Notes: generated by a model not told the origin, from the sequence alone. DNA of 64,000 nt from Imperialibacter sp964351395 (GCA_964351395.1 CAYGOF010000012.1:62001-126000); one strand, 5' to 3'; positions 40,640 to 50,682 are shown, counted from the first letter of the stretch. Made by a program: numbers and translations.

Positions 40640-42469
40640 ATGCGGTATTCAGCGATTTTTAAGAGCTTAGCCTTTTCTGTTTTTCTTTTCTGTGCCACAT
40701 TTTCTTACGCACAGGACTATCAGACGAATTTTACCTTTGGCAAGGAGCTTTTTCGTGAGGGGCGCTATGAGTTAGCCATGCAATCGTTCCGAAAAGTGAT
40801 GGTGCCAGGTTCTGATAACCCCTATGCACCGTATGCAGCGTTTTATAATGCTTTGGCTGCCCTTAAACTTGGTCAGACAGAGAACAGTCGCCAATTGTTT
40901 CTTGAGGTCACTCAACGATATCCGAGATGGGACAAGGTAGATGAGGCGTGGTATTGGTTAGCTACAAGTTATTTTGAAGAGGCTAATGCGGCGGTGGCCC
41001 TAGATTATTTGAAGCGAATTACCAGTGTGCCGATGGCAGCTGAGATTAAATCGCTGAAAACAAAATACCTTTCAAAAATTGATAGTGTCGGTACGATCAA
41101 GGCACTATACGAGAATTACCCTGAGGACACCGTGGTAGCTGCCATGTTAGCGAGGAACATTGTAGATCATCCTTCTAATGTTTTGGATCAATCACTGGTG
41201 CGCGAGATTGTGCAAAAATTCAACTTCGATGAAGAGTCGTATGGTTTGGTTGACCTTAGTAAATCAGTAAAAAAGAGTGAATACCATGTAGCTGTCATGC
41301 TTCCGTTTATGTTTTCATCGCTAGAAGAAAGCAAGGAGAGGCTAAGGACGGATTTTGTGACTGAACTCTACACTGGCATTTTGCAAGGGGTGGGAAGGCT
41401 AAACAATGAGAACAAAAAGATAATTGTTCACGCCTACGATACCAGGAGAAGTGGCGCTGTGACATCGGCGTTGCTGCAAAAGGAAGAATTAAAGAAAATG
41501 GACCTGATTGTTGGACCTTTGTATCCTGAGCCCAGCAAATTAGTTTCCGAATTTTCATTCGCGAATAAGATCAATATGATCAATCCTATATCGGCTAATC
41601 CAGATGTTTTGGCTGGTAATCCTTTTTCTTTTTTAATGAGGCCGACTTACATCACACAAGCATTGAAGTCGGCTGAATATGCCATCGAAAAATTTCAGGA
41701 AAACAAGAATGTTTTGGTGTTTTATGAGTACAAACCTAGAGACAATAGAGATTCTCTAGCCGCTGTAATGTACGCTCAACAATTGGAGGAGCATGAATTT
41801 AACATCATCAAAATAAAACCTTTGCGGGCAAATGAGGCACATTACTTGATCGATACATTGAGTTTCAAGGAGGAGATAGAGATAGAAACTAAGGAGCGTC
41901 TCGACTCCATGCTTCAGGAACCAGAAAAATTTATTGTGAAGTCAAAGCAAAAGACTTACGGTAAAGACTCTCTGGTTTACTTTGAAGAAATGTGGGGAAT
42001 TAAGAGAGATAGCATTGGCCATATCATGGTAGCATCGTCCAACCCTCTTTTTGCTACTAATACCATTAGTGCGGTTGAGATTCGACCAGATGTGATCCCA
42101 GTTATTGGCAGAGAAGACTGGTTGGATATACCTCAGGTAAATTACGATCAGGTAGAACGTATCAATGCTATATTTGCATCACCTATCTTCATAGACAAAA
42201 GCCGGCAAACATATTTGAGCTTCTCCAACAACTATATGAAGCGGTTTAAAACTCCACCATCTTCTTACGCCAGCCTTGGCTATGAACTAATACTGGTTTT
42301 TGGTAACCTTATGTATTTGCATGGCAATTATTTTCAGGCTGGACTTCCAGAAGGTGAACGAGTTAACGGGATACTTACTTCTGGATTTGAATATGGATAT
42401 CATAATGACAATCAAGTAGTTACTTTTTTGAAATTGGTGGACAACGAATTGGTGAAGGAAATAAAGTAA
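40640..42469 (+). CDS. TPR plus type I periplasmic-binding-fold protein
   Basis: A 609-residue exported protein: signal peptide (about 1-24, ending SYAQ), TPR-like repeats (FREGRYELAMQSFRKVM, YAAFYNALAALKLG, about 30-170), then a periplasmic-binding-protein-like domain (about 210-560) starting YHVAVMLPFMFSSLEESK, with KMDLIVGPLYPEPSK and NMINPISANPD. This TPR + ligand-binding order resembles the outer-membrane PBP activator LpoA and similar Bacteroidota proteins, hence a cell-wall role is possible but unproven. The start at 40640 leaves 5 bp from guaA; an upstream Met would overlap guaA. Confidence 0.8.
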   Translation: MRYSAIFKSLAFSVFLFCATFSYAQDYQTNFTFGKELFREGRYELAMQSFRKVMVPGSDNPYAPYAAFYNALAALKLGQTENSRQLFLEVTQRYPRWDKVDEAWYWLATSYFEEANAAVALDYLKRITSVPMAAEIKSLKTKYLSKIDSVGTIKALYENYPEDTVVAAMLARNIVDHPSNVLDQSLVREIVQKFNFDEESYGLVDLSKSVKKSEYHVAVMLPFMFSSLEESKERLRTDFVTELYTGILQGVGRLNNENKKIIVHAYDTRRSGAVTSALLQKEELKKMDLIVGPLYPEPSKLVSEFSFANKINMINPISANPDVLAGNPFSFLMRPTYITQALKSAEYAIEKFQENKNVLVFYEYKPRDNRDSLAAVMYAQQLEEHEFNIIKIKPLRANEAHYLIDTLSFKEEIEIETKERLDSMLQEPEKFIVKSKQKTYGKDSLVYFEEMWGIKRDSIGHIMVASSNPLFATNTISAVEIRPDVIPVIGREDWLDIPQVNYDQVERINAIFASPIFIDKSRQTYLSFSNNYMKRFKTPPSSYASLGYELILVFGNLMYLHGNYFQAGLPEGERVNGILTSGFEYGYHNDNQVVTFLKLVDNELVKEIK

Positions 42470-42473
42470 CAGT

Positions 42474-43772
42474 ATGACTTTGAATAGAACGAATAGTAGT
42501 GCTCTCTTTGAAAGAGCGCAGAAATCAATACCTGGGGGTGTCAATTCTCCAGTTAGGGCATTTAAAGCGGTAGGAGGAAATCCTCTTTTCATCCAATCAG
42601 CAAAAGGGGCTTATTTGTTGGACGAAGACGGCAACCAGTATATAGAGTTAATCAACTCTTGGGGGCCTATGATACTGGGGCACGCCAACGAAAAAATTGA
42701 AGAAGCCGTTCGCGGGGCTATAGGAAAGTCATTTTCGTTTGGTGCACCCACTAGAGCAGAAGTCGTTATTGCAGAGCTAATTACGCACATGATGCCTTCC
42801 ATAGAGAAGGTTCGTATGGTGAACTCAGGCACGGAGGCAACCATGTCTGCTGTGCGGGTGGCACGTGGCTTCACAGGAAGAGATAAAATCATCAAGTTTG
42901 AGGGCTGTTACCACGGTCATGGCGACTCATTTTTGATTGCTGCAGGAAGCGGGGCTGTTACCATGGGAACTCCTGATAGCCCAGGCGTGACAGAGGGAAC
43001 TGCAAAGGATACTTTAACTGCTCCATTCAACGATTTGGCTGCGGTCGAAGCACTCATTGCAAATAACAAAGGAGCCATTGCGGCCATCATACTAGAACCT
43101 GTAGTAGGGAACATGGGCTGTGTATTACCTGCTCAGGGCTTTTTGGAAGGCTTACGTAAATTATGCGATCAGGAGAATATTTTGCTAATATTCGATGAGG
43201 TGATGACAGGCTTTCGGTTGGCAAAAGGTGGTGCTCAGGAGCTTTTTGGCATTACACCTGATTTGACCACCCTCGGGAAAATCATTGGAGGAGGCATGCC
43301 AGTAGGCGCCTATGGTGGTCGTGCCGAGATTATGAATTATGTAAGTCCGGCTGGCCCTGTTTATCAGGCCGGCACCTTGTCAGGCAATCCCATTGCGATG
43401 GCCGCTGGTCAGGCCATGCTCACCCATTTGAACGAGCATCCCGAAACATACACGTATCTTAATGGTATTACAGAAAGAATTGTCCACGGTTTTAGAAGAA
43501 ATCTTGAGTCATTAGGCCTGCTTCATACGATCAATCACGTCGGTAGCATGTTCAGCTTGTTCTTCACCAGCTCTGAAGTGGTCAATTTCGACTCGGCTAA
43601 AACAAGCGATACTGTGATGTTTGGTAAGTACTTTCAGAAAATGTTGGAAAAGGGAGTTTACCTGGCGCCTTCACAGTATGAAACCTTATTCCTTTCCACA
43701 GCCATCACTGAAGAATTAGCCGACAAGATAATCGCTGCTAACCTTGAGTCACTCAGGGAAATTCACGCTTAA
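42474..43772 (+). CDS. hemL: Glutamate-1-semialdehyde 2,1-aminomutase
   Basis: PLP enzyme making 5-aminolevulinate in the C5 haem pathway. The 432-residue sequence contains SIPGGVNSPVRAFKAVGG, MVNSGTEATMSAVRVARGFTGR, KFEGCYHGHGDSF, LIFDEVMTGFRLAKGGAQ and the PLP lysine in TTLGKIIGGGMPVGAYGG, all diagnostic of HemL. It follows the PBP-fold gene by 4 bp, so the two are likely co-transcribed; hemA is not in the window. Confidence 0.97.
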   Translation: MTLNRTNSSALFERAQKSIPGGVNSPVRAFKAVGGNPLFIQSAKGAYLLDEDGNQYIELINSWGPMILGHANEKIEEAVRGAIGKSFSFGAPTRAEVVIAELITHMMPSIEKVRMVNSGTEATMSAVRVARGFTGRDKIIKFEGCYHGHGDSFLIAAGSGAVTMGTPDSPGVTEGTAKDTLTAPFNDLAAVEALIANNKGAIAAIILEPVVGNMGCVLPAQGFLEGLRKLCDQENILLIFDEVMTGFRLAKGGAQELFGITPDLTTLGKIIGGGMPVGAYGGRAEIMNYVSPAGPVYQAGTLSGNPIAMAAGQAMLTHLNEHPETYTYLNGITERIVHGFRRNLESLGLLHTINHVGSMFSLFFTSSEVVNFDSAKTSDTVMFGKYFQKMLEKGVYLAPSQYETLFLSTAITEELADKIIAANLESLREIHA

Positions 43773-43825
43773 CCTTACTGACGCTAAAACGTCCAGCTAT
43801 GTGTGAATAGTCCAGGCTATGCTGC

Positions 43826-45406
43826 CTACCGGGCTATCTCTATGTCGAGCTGCTGTACTTTAGGTGTTTTTTCCGGCGACATAGTGAAAAACACTTCGGC
43901 AGTTCCCTGGTTTCCGGTGATGAGGAAACGGCCTCTTAGCTGATTCATCGCCCGCATATTGCTAAATGATTGGATACTGCCAATTTCTTTTAGTGTGTTT
44001 TGGTATCCGTTGATCCGTCGATCTCTTGAAAAGTCAAGGAAAAAGTTCTCTGCAAATAGTATTTCTTCTCCTGCGGAGTCAAATGACTGAAGCCAGTCTT
44101 CCAGGTTTTTTTTGGTGGCCAGTAGCGTTTCCGAAACTGGCAAAACCCGAGACTCCAACCCAGCGTTTTGCATAATCAGGTCAGCTATTTCTGAGTTGAT
44201 GGAACTAGCTCCGGCGTAGGTACGATTGGCGAAGCAAATGATGCCCAGGTCATAATCAGGATAAAACCGATAGTCGCTGCCAAAGCCTGGAAGCCCGCCA
44301 CTATGCCTCACATAGGCAACACCATTGCAATCTTTTCTATAGCTGAGGCCATAGCCGTAACCGCCGATCATAGGACAGACATTTCCTAAAGCATCTTTAG
44401 CATTGGCGTAAAGGTTGGGCTCCTTTGGTTTATGCATGCTTCTTAACGAACTCCGTTTAACCGGCCCGTACTCATCATCATTACGTGCTGGATAGGCAGA
44501 AAGATGGTAGCTTACGTACTTGCTGAAGTCTTCGAGTGATGTAATTAAGCCGCCCATGCAGCCAAAAGCACCATCGTGCAACAGAGGCTCTGGTTTCCAC
44601 GTATCGTCTTCCCACCTGTAGCCAAGGGCAAGACGGTCTTCAGGTAGGCCTTCAAATTCCCAATAGGTGTCGTTCATGCCTAGCGGCTTGAAGATGTTTT
44701 GATTGATAAACTCCTGGTAAGGCTGGCCGGATACATTACTGATGATCTGACCTAGAATGGCAAAGCCTGTATTGCTGTACTCATATTCACTGCCAGGAAT
44801 ATTAGAAAAGCTAAGTCCTTCGGCCACTAATGCTTGCAGTTCTTCAGGTGTGTCTTCCAACTGCCTGTCGCCCCACGGATTGTCCTCCGGAAACCCTGCG
44901 GTCATCGTTAGCAAGTTTTCAATGGTAATAGGCGTAGCATCTTTCGTCAGATAGACCAGACTTTCCATTTCAGGCATGTACTCTACAGCCTCATCCGCCA
45001 GGCTGAGTTTTCCCATTTCAACTAGCTTCATAACCGCCATAGCAGTAAAACTTTTACTCATGGAAGCAATCTTGAAAAGAGACTTGTTGGAAACAGGTAC
45101 TTGATTATCAGTATTTATAATTCCGTAACTATTCGACCAAATCAGTTCATTACCCATCACAATACCGTACACCATACCAGGATAGTGGTTGTCCACGGCG
45201 GCTGCTTGAATGATTTTTTCTATTTCTGGAGTAAGCGTTAATACTTTTGCTGCTCTGTCACTTTGTTCAAAAAAGGCTGGCTTATAAGATGCATCATAAT
45301 CAGCCACATTCCTTATTGTTTTTGCGTTTTCCTGTCGCTCAGCGGGAGCTTGGCAGGAGGTAAATACCACAATACAGAGGCAAAAAAGTAGGGCCGTTTT
45401 CATCAT
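43826..45406 (-). CDS. Beta-lactamase-fold serine hydrolase (class C-like), lipoprotein
   Basis: A 526-residue protein with a lipobox ending at Cys18 (VVFTSC). The serine hydrolase motifs are present: S115-x-x-K118 (SMSK), YSN in YEYSNTGFAILG, and HSGG in RHSGGLPGF in the third-motif position. A beta-rich C-terminal tail (about 430-526) follows. Such proteins are usually peptidases or esterases rather than true beta-lactamases. Monocistronic, ends facing hemL (53 bp). Confidence 0.9.
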   Translation of the reverse strand: MMKTALLFCLCIVVFTSCQAPAERQENAKTIRNVADYDASYKPAFFEQSDRAAKVLTLTPEIEKIIQAAAVDNHYPGMVYGIVMGNELIWSNSYGIINTDNQVPVSNKSLFKIASMSKSFTAMAVMKLVEMGKLSLADEAVEYMPEMESLVYLTKDATPITIENLLTMTAGFPEDNPWGDRQLEDTPEELQALVAEGLSFSNIPGSEYEYSNTGFAILGQIISNVSGQPYQEFINQNIFKPLGMNDTYWEFEGLPEDRLALGYRWEDDTWKPEPLLHDGAFGCMGGLITSLEDFSKYVSYHLSAYPARNDDEYGPVKRSSLRSMHKPKEPNLYANAKDALGNVCPMIGGYGYGLSYRKDCNGVAYVRHSGGLPGFGSDYRFYPDYDLGIICFANRTYAGASSINSEIADLIMQNAGLESRVLPVSETLLATKKNLEDWLQSFDSAGEEILFAENFFLDFSRDRRINGYQNTLKEIGSIQSFSNMRAMNQLRGRFLITGNQGTAEVFFTMSPEKTPKVQQLDIEIAR

Positions 45407-45433
45407 TGGTTATGTATATATTGAATACTCTTA

Positions 45434-46552
45434 TTAAAATATTAAAAATGATATCACCATCTCAGCTACCACTCCGAGGCCAAGGCACCATACATAGGTC
45501 CAGCCAAGTATAACAAATTTGGTTAATGTCTTGAGCCAACCTTGTTGATAAACTCTCTTAAATGAGGCAAATGCATAGACTGAAACTGTTAAGAAACCCA
45601 GTCGTATCACCCAGGTTTCGAAGGAACCTTCGCTTTCGTTCATTAACAGAAGTATCATGCAGACACCATAGAGGATATAAGCAAAACTATGCAAGTGAAT
45701 AGCATGTATCATATGGTTGACGTAAAGGATGTTGCGCCTTATATAGAGGAGCTTAAGTAGTAGCGCAAAAAATGGAAGCATCACAAACATAAGAATCGGT
45801 AAATTGTTGGCCACAAAATCTACCAGGGTTTGTTTGTCTGCCCGATTTACCCGAATTATCTGACGGGCTATAAATTGCTGGCTAGCCTTCTTATCACCAA
45901 GCGATAGACTATCGAAAATCATTTCATCTGTCAATTGTCGATTGTCCTTCAATCGGTTATAAATGGCCCAGTCAATGCCTAAAATCACATTGTCGCCATC
46001 ATCGCTTGTACTAACTCTTATAGGGTCAAATGAATTTATAACATCTTTTACCCGGGAACTATCGATGGCAGAAATCTTCAAGCCTTGTTTTTTCAAGTCA
46101 TCCAATGTTGCATCTAAGCTGTCCATCACATACAAGCTGTCAGAGCCAGCCACAATGGAAGGTCCAAAGGATAATATTCCATCAGGATTCACCGATTCCT
46201 CTGCTATACTTTCTTCGATGCCTTGGGCAATTTTTTTACCAACCATGTTCACCACAAAGAAGAAAAATAGGCTTATGACAAGGTAAAGTCGGAGTGGGTT
46301 GGCAAACGATGCTCTTTTGCCCTCATTGAATCGATTGGTGAGCCACCCTGGCTTAAAGAAAAAGGGTATAATCGAATTGATAAAACGACTATCGAATGAA
46401 AATGCGTTGTTAAAAAAGTCGTAGAGCAGCTGACTGAAAGAAATATTGGTATCAGTGTTTTCCTGGCCACAGCTAGGGCAATAATTGTATATCTCGCTAT
46501 TGAGGGGGTAACCGCAATTCAAACAGGCGTTGTGCTTACGTCTGCGTCTCAT
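45434..46552 (-). CDS. DUF3667 family membrane protein with zinc ribbon
   Basis: A 372-residue protein with an N-terminal four-Cys zinc ribbon (CLNCGYPLNSEIYNYCPSCGQ, two CxxC knuckles), then QLLYDFFNNAFSFDSRFINS and FKPGWLTNRFNEGKRASFANPLRLYLVISLFFFF, the hallmark stretch of DUF3667, plus several membrane helices. Function unknown; the family is Bacteroidota-specific in my experience. A perfect promoter lies at 46602-46631. It is the last gene of its strand before kdsB. Confidence 0.92.
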   Translation of the reverse strand: MRRRRKHNACLNCGYPLNSEIYNYCPSCGQENTDTNISFSQLLYDFFNNAFSFDSRFINSIIPFFFKPGWLTNRFNEGKRASFANPLRLYLVISLFFFFVVNMVGKKIAQGIEESIAEESVNPDGILSFGPSIVAGSDSLYVMDSLDATLDDLKKQGLKISAIDSSRVKDVINSFDPIRVSTSDDGDNVILGIDWAIYNRLKDNRQLTDEMIFDSLSLGDKKASQQFIARQIIRVNRADKQTLVDFVANNLPILMFVMLPFFALLLKLLYIRRNILYVNHMIHAIHLHSFAYILYGVCMILLLMNESEGSFETWVIRLGFLTVSVYAFASFKRVYQQGWLKTLTKFVILGWTYVWCLGLGVVAEMVISFLIF

Positions 46553-46601
46553 GAGGGAGCTTTTGGTGAATGATTTAACTAGAAAGTGGGCGTGTAACTC
46601 A

Positions 46602-46631
46602 CAAATGTAAACTTTTTACCCTCCAAATCAA
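46602..46631 (-). promoter_or_regulatory. Bacteroidota promoter of the DUF3667 gene
   Basis: Read on the minus strand: TTG (46631-46629), 19-bp spacer, TACATTTG (46609-46602). This is an exact match to TTG-N19-TAnnTTTG and gives a leader of about 40-45 nt to the ATG at 46552. Confidence 0.75.
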
Positions 46632-46655
46632 TTTAACCGACAATACAGTAATTAA

Positions 46656-47399
46656 CTAGAACTGATAATGCTTCCTGGCTTTTTCAATATCGTCGGGTGA
46701 ATCGATACCCAGGGTTTCTAAAACAGTTTCAACTACCTTGACCCTAAACCCATTCTCCAGCCACCTTAGTTGTTCTAACGATTCTGCTTGTTCAAGACGA
46801 GTGGGATGCAGCCGGGTGATTGTACTCAGAACGTCGACCCTGTAGGCATAAATCCCTATGTGCTTGTAAAAGGAGAATTGATCCAGGTACTTCGACTTTT
46901 CAATTTCTCGCAAATGGGGGATACACGAGCGACTGAACAACAGGGCCTCCATTTCATTGTTGAAAACTACTTTTACTGTATTTGGCGAGTCTAATACGGC
47001 GGAATCACTTATTTTTTTGACCAAAGTGCCTAGCTCTACTTTCCCGTCGAGGATCCCAGCCAGAATGTCTATTTGGACGGGATCAATAAAAGGTTCGTCT
47101 CCTTGTATATTAATTACATAGTCATAGTTCCCTGAAGTGACTTGTAGTGCTTCAAGGCAACGCTCCGTTCCGTTGGAATGGTGGGCTGAGGTCATCACAA
47201 CTTCATGACCAAAACTGTGTAGATGATCAAATATTCGATGGTCGTCCGTAGCTACCACAACCTTATTTAACAACTTCGATTGACACGCCTGCTCGTATAC
47301 TCGCTGAATCATCGATTTTCCACCAAGGTCAACCAATGGTTTGCCTGGGAAGCGACTAGAAGCATAGCGGGCAGGGATTATTCCCAATATATTCGGCAT
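46656..47399 (-). CDS. kdsB: 3-deoxy-manno-octulosonate cytidylyltransferase
   Basis: Activates Kdo with CTP for lipopolysaccharide inner core synthesis. The 247-residue protein opens LGIIPARYASSRFPGKPLVD and carries VVVATDDHRIFDHL, NIQGDEPFIDP and the C-terminal KHIGIYAYRVDVL, LEQLRWLENG pattern of KdsB. Cytosolic. The start lies 29 bp downstream of the NfeD-type protease gene's stop, so they may share a transcript. Confidence 0.96.
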   Translation of the reverse strand: MPNILGIIPARYASSRFPGKPLVDLGGKSMIQRVYEQACQSKLLNKVVVATDDHRIFDHLHSFGHEVVMTSAHHSNGTERCLEALQVTSGNYDYVINIQGDEPFIDPVQIDILAGILDGKVELGTLVKKISDSAVLDSPNTVKVVFNNEMEALLFSRSCIPHLREIEKSKYLDQFSFYKHIGIYAYRVDVLSTITRLHPTRLEQAESLEQLRWLENGFRVKVVETVLETLGIDSPDDIEKARKHYQF

Positions 47400-47428
47400 C
47401 GTATTATGGCTTCTTTATGTCAACAAAT

Positions 47429-48763
47429 TCATTCATCTTCTTTCACCTTCAGGGAAGTCCCTTCGTCGGATGTGACAATTACCCTGGCACCTTTTTCAAT
47501 ATAATTGCCCCGCGTGAAAGCATCGTATACATCACCGTCAATCATTACCTTGCCGCTGGGCCTTAGTATGGTATAAGCTTCGCCTTTTTTACCCACCATA
47601 GGTTCTTTCATAAAGCTGGAAGTGTAACCTTCGCTTCTATTCATACTGGTTTCGAGAGCGACCCTTTTAAAAACCTTTGACTGACTTAGCCGGGCACCAC
47701 CGAAGAACATGAGCACAATACTTCCCATGATGCCAATAATGGCCGTTACAGAGGCAACAAGAAGGCTGTCTAACTGAACAAAGGAGAAATCCAGGTTGTC
47801 ATTATTGACCATCACAAGAATGAGTGAGCCAAGTGTAAAAATGATGCCTGCTACACCGGCCACACCAAAGCCTGGAATCACAAATATCTCAGCGGCAATG
47901 AGCAAAACCCCAATAAAGAACATAATGATCTCCCAATTTTCGGCAAGTCCATTTAAGTAGTAGGGCACGAAGTATAGGGTAGCGGCGATGAAAGCTGCTA
48001 CGATTGGGAAACCCACTCCTGGTGTCTGAAGCTCAAAATAAATTCCTCCGATGATCACGAGAATGAGGATGCCTGAAACGAAGGGGTTGAGAAATAGCGC
48101 GATAACTTTGTCAGTGGCGCTGAGTGTGAAATCAATCAACTCATAGTCATTGACCCCTGAGCGTTCCATAATTTCGTCAATGCTATTCACTTGAGCTTCG
48201 CAATAGCCGTTGGCAATGGCTTCACTGGTTGAAAAGGTCAATACTTTACCAGCCTGGCTGATACTGTCAAACTCAAGAGTTTCATCAACCATGGCCTCTG
48301 CAATTCTGGGGTCCCGCCCATTTGCTTCAGCAGTGGACCGCATAATCGACCTCATATAGCTTTGGTATTTGTCTGGGGCAGCGGAGCCCTCCGAAGTAAC
48401 CACGGTTGCTGCGCCAATACTGGCTGCTTTGGCCATATAGATACTGTCGCAAGCAATAGATATCAATGCTCCAGCAGAGGCCGCATCCTTATTGATATAG
48501 ACGTATACTGGTTTCTCAAAGTCGAGTACTCTGGTCCTGATTTCATCAGCATCCGTTAATGCACCGCCATAGGTATCCATTTCTATGACCACGTAGTCGA
48601 CGGAGTCCTCTCGGGCCCTATCGAGTGCAAGTTCCATAAGGCGATTGGTCCTGGGGTCAATTTCTGCTGCTAGCAGCACCCTCAAGACTTTGGTCTCTTT
48701 CTGCTGAGCAATTGTCAGCAAAGGCAATAGCAATAGCAGGATTAGTATGCTTTTTTTGTTCAT
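47429..48763 (-). CDS. NfeD-family membrane serine protease (ClpP-class)
   Basis: With the start at 48763 the protein has 444 residues: signal peptide (ending AQQ), an Ser-protease domain of the ClpP/SppA fold (YVVIEMDTYGGALTDADEI, and the likely catalytic Ser in NKDAASAGALISIACD), then four to five helices (about 235-350) and a C-terminal OB-fold NfeD domain (EAYTILRPSGKVMIDGDVYDAFTRG). This is the long NfeD1b form that pairs with stomatin-like proteins, none of which is adjacent. An earlier Met (48781) is possible. The upstream start region faces the DUF4905 gene. Confidence 0.92.
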   Translation of the reverse strand: MNKKSILILLLLLPLLTIAQQKETKVLRVLLAAEIDPRTNRLMELALDRAREDSVDYVVIEMDTYGGALTDADEIRTRVLDFEKPVYVYINKDAASAGALISIACDSIYMAKAASIGAATVVTSEGSAAPDKYQSYMRSIMRSTAEANGRDPRIAEAMVDETLEFDSISQAGKVLTFSTSEAIANGYCEAQVNSIDEIMERSGVNDYELIDFTLSATDKVIALFLNPFVSGILILVIIGGIYFELQTPGVGFPIVAAFIAATLYFVPYYLNGLAENWEIIMFFIGVLLIAAEIFVIPGFGVAGVAGIIFTLGSLILVMVNNDNLDFSFVQLDSLLVASVTAIIGIMGSIVLMFFGGARLSQSKVFKRVALETSMNRSEGYTSSFMKEPMVGKKGEAYTILRPSGKVMIDGDVYDAFTRGNYIEKGARVIVTSDEGTSLKVKEDE

Positions 48764-48818
48764 CAATTTCAATAGGTTCATATTACCTATAGTTTTACGT
48801 AAAGTTAATCAAATACAC

Positions 48819-49622
48819 GTGTCGCAACGCTCATCTCCCATTTTTATACATGATTTCGGTCAACCAATCTGGCAAATGGCACTTGAGCCTGGCAAAGGGC
48901 TTTTAGCGCTTGAGTTGCGTGACATGACCGAAGCGTCCGTGAGTTTTTCTTTACTCAACTTGCATACCAATGCAATGGTTTTTGATCGTTATGTGTTTGA
49001 AGAGGAGTGGTGGATGAGTTTGGTGGCCATAAAAGGTAACACGCTGCTGATTAAACAATACCATGATAGCCAACAGCCCGAAAAACAGGGCTTGATGGCC
49101 GTAGATATTGAGAACATGGAGGTGGTTTGGTGGCTGGAAAACTTCCAGCTGATAGAAAACGACGAAACCACGATTTTAGGGAAAGAGCACGGTGAGGAAG
49201 AAAGTTTTTTAAAACGTGTTGAAATTATATCAGGTAAAGAGATAGCATTAAACCCGAAAGCCAAAGTGGTGGAGCAAGTGGGGTCTCATGTTTTGTATCC
49301 CCTGCATTATGACCTGGAGTCTCCGCATTTTGAAACAGTCAAGTCTTTCATAGTCAGCCACTTCAATATTAAGGCAGTAGGTGCTTGTGATTATTTGGAA
49401 GTCGAAGACCTGATCATTATTTCATGGTTTTATTCAGAGGGAAATACACTTGCGAATGTAATTTCGGTGATTGATTCCGATGGAAAAATTGTAGTCGAGG
49501 AAAAACTTGGCACTGGATTGGATGCATATGCGTCTGATACTTTCTTTGTACTGAAGAATAGATTGATATTTGTGGTAAACAAAACACAACTTGTTGTTTA
49601 TGAATTATTTGGGATTGTTTAG
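48819..49622 (+). CDS. DUF4905 family protein
   Basis: A beta-propeller-like cytosolic protein, from GTG 48819 about 267 residues, starting VSQRSSPIFIHDFGQPIWQM. The alternating strand pattern with KQGLMAVDIENMEVVWWLEN and VISVIDSDGKIVVEEKL resembles PQQ-type propeller blades. The ATG at 48747 adds 24 residues but overlaps the divergent NfeD gene start; the GTG form fits the family better, as I recall. Function unknown. Its stop lies inside the LysM gene's start region. Confidence 0.75.
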   Translation: MSQRSSPIFIHDFGQPIWQMALEPGKGLLALELRDMTEASVSFSLLNLHTNAMVFDRYVFEEEWWMSLVAIKGNTLLIKQYHDSQQPEKQGLMAVDIENMEVVWWLENFQLIENDETTILGKEHGEEESFLKRVEIISGKEIALNPKAKVVEQVGSHVLYPLHYDLESPHFETVKSFIVSHFNIKAVGACDYLEVEDLIIISWFYSEGNTLANVISVIDSDGKIVVEEKLGTGLDAYASDTFFVLKNRLIFVVNKTQLVVYELFGIV

Positions 49623-50667
49623 GGCTGTTTTTCTACTTACACTAGTTTCCAACCTCTCTTTTGCTGCGGAATTAGACTCGTTGCGACTAGAAAATAGAGG
49701 AGGTAAACAGTTTGTCATCCATCGGGTGGGGCAGGGCGAAACGCTTTATGCTATTTCAAGGCGCTACAAATCAAGCGTAGGAGAAATTTCAAAAGTAAAT
49801 GACTTGCAAGGAAATAGTGTCTCAATTGGTCAGGAGATTGCCATTCCATGGAACAGTGGAGATCAAATAGCTAAAAGTAATACGATAACTAAGCCTGCTG
49901 AAACATATCATACAGTAGAAGCAGGACAAACGCTTTATGCTATTGCCAGGCAGTATGAAATTAGTGTTGACGAACTAAAGAGACTCAATCGTTTAACTAG
50001 TAATGAACTTAGTACCGGGCAGCAATTGGTTGTCAAAAAAGCCGAAAAATCAATAGAAGAAGCGTCTTCTGTCAAGGAAGGGGCTGTTTCTGGAGGCAAT
50101 GATGGATTTAGGTTTCATACGGTAGCTACATCGGAAACATTGTTCAGTATTTCACAGAAATATGATGTTTCGGTTGACGAAATAAAGAAATGGAACGAGT
50201 TAAAGGACAATGGGCTGTCGGTGGGGCAGAAGCTGATTGTTGGAAAAACTTCGGAAATATCTCAAAAGCCTGTTGCGGTTGTTGAAGACACACCCAGCAG
50301 AGAAAAGAAAAAAGAGCTTATTGTGAATGAGACAGGTTCACTGAAACAAATCAACAAACAAGGCTATACACGGGACACCGCCACAGTGGCAGGCTACGAA
50401 AAGGTGGTCGAAGAAGGGTTTGCAATGGTCATTGATAATTCGCCGGAAACCCGCAAGTTTTTGGCACTTCACCGTACAGCCCCCATTGGAGCCATCCTTG
50501 AAGTAAAAAACAGAATGAATGGACGTTCTATTTATGTACGGGTAGTGGGCAAGTTGCCCGATACAGGAGCGAATAATAAAGTGCTCATAAGATTGTCTGA
50601 AAAGGCTTTTCAACGTCTAGAGTCAGTCGATCCTAAAGTTCCTGTAGAGGTATCTTATGTGCCATAA
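49600..50667 (+). CDS. Secreted three-LysM protein with a C-terminal RlpA-like domain
   Basis: From the ATG at 49600 the protein has 355 residues: signal peptide (ending SFA), then three LysM repeats (HRVGQGETLYAISRRY, YHTVEAGQTLYAIARQY, FHTVATSETLFSISQKY, about 40-225), a charged linker, and a C-terminal domain with GFAMVIDNSPETRKFLALHR, APIGAILEVKNRMNGRSIYVRVVGKLP-type motif ending VSYVP, resembling RlpA/double-psi barrel. Probably a peptidoglycan-binding cell-wall protein. The start overlaps the DUF4905 stop by 23 bp, implying coupling. Confidence 0.88.
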   Translation: MNYLGLFRAVFLLTLVSNLSFAAELDSLRLENRGGKQFVIHRVGQGETLYAISRRYKSSVGEISKVNDLQGNSVSIGQEIAIPWNSGDQIAKSNTITKPAETYHTVEAGQTLYAIARQYEISVDELKRLNRLTSNELSTGQQLVVKKAEKSIEEASSVKEGAVSGGNDGFRFHTVATSETLFSISQKYDVSVDEIKKWNELKDNGLSVGQKLIVGKTSEISQKPVAVVEDTPSREKKKELIVNETGSLKQINKQGYTRDTATVAGYEKVVEEGFAMVIDNSPETRKFLALHRTAPIGAILEVKNRMNGRSIYVRVVGKLPDTGANNKVLIRLSEKAFQRLESVDPKVPVEVSYVP

Positions 50668-50682
50668 GCCCAAGATTTATCG

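Noticed and set aside
43773..43825. Possible terminator between hemL and the convergent serine hydrolase gene
   Set aside because: The short inverted pieces (for example TAGTCCAGGCTA) do not make a stable stem with a T-run.
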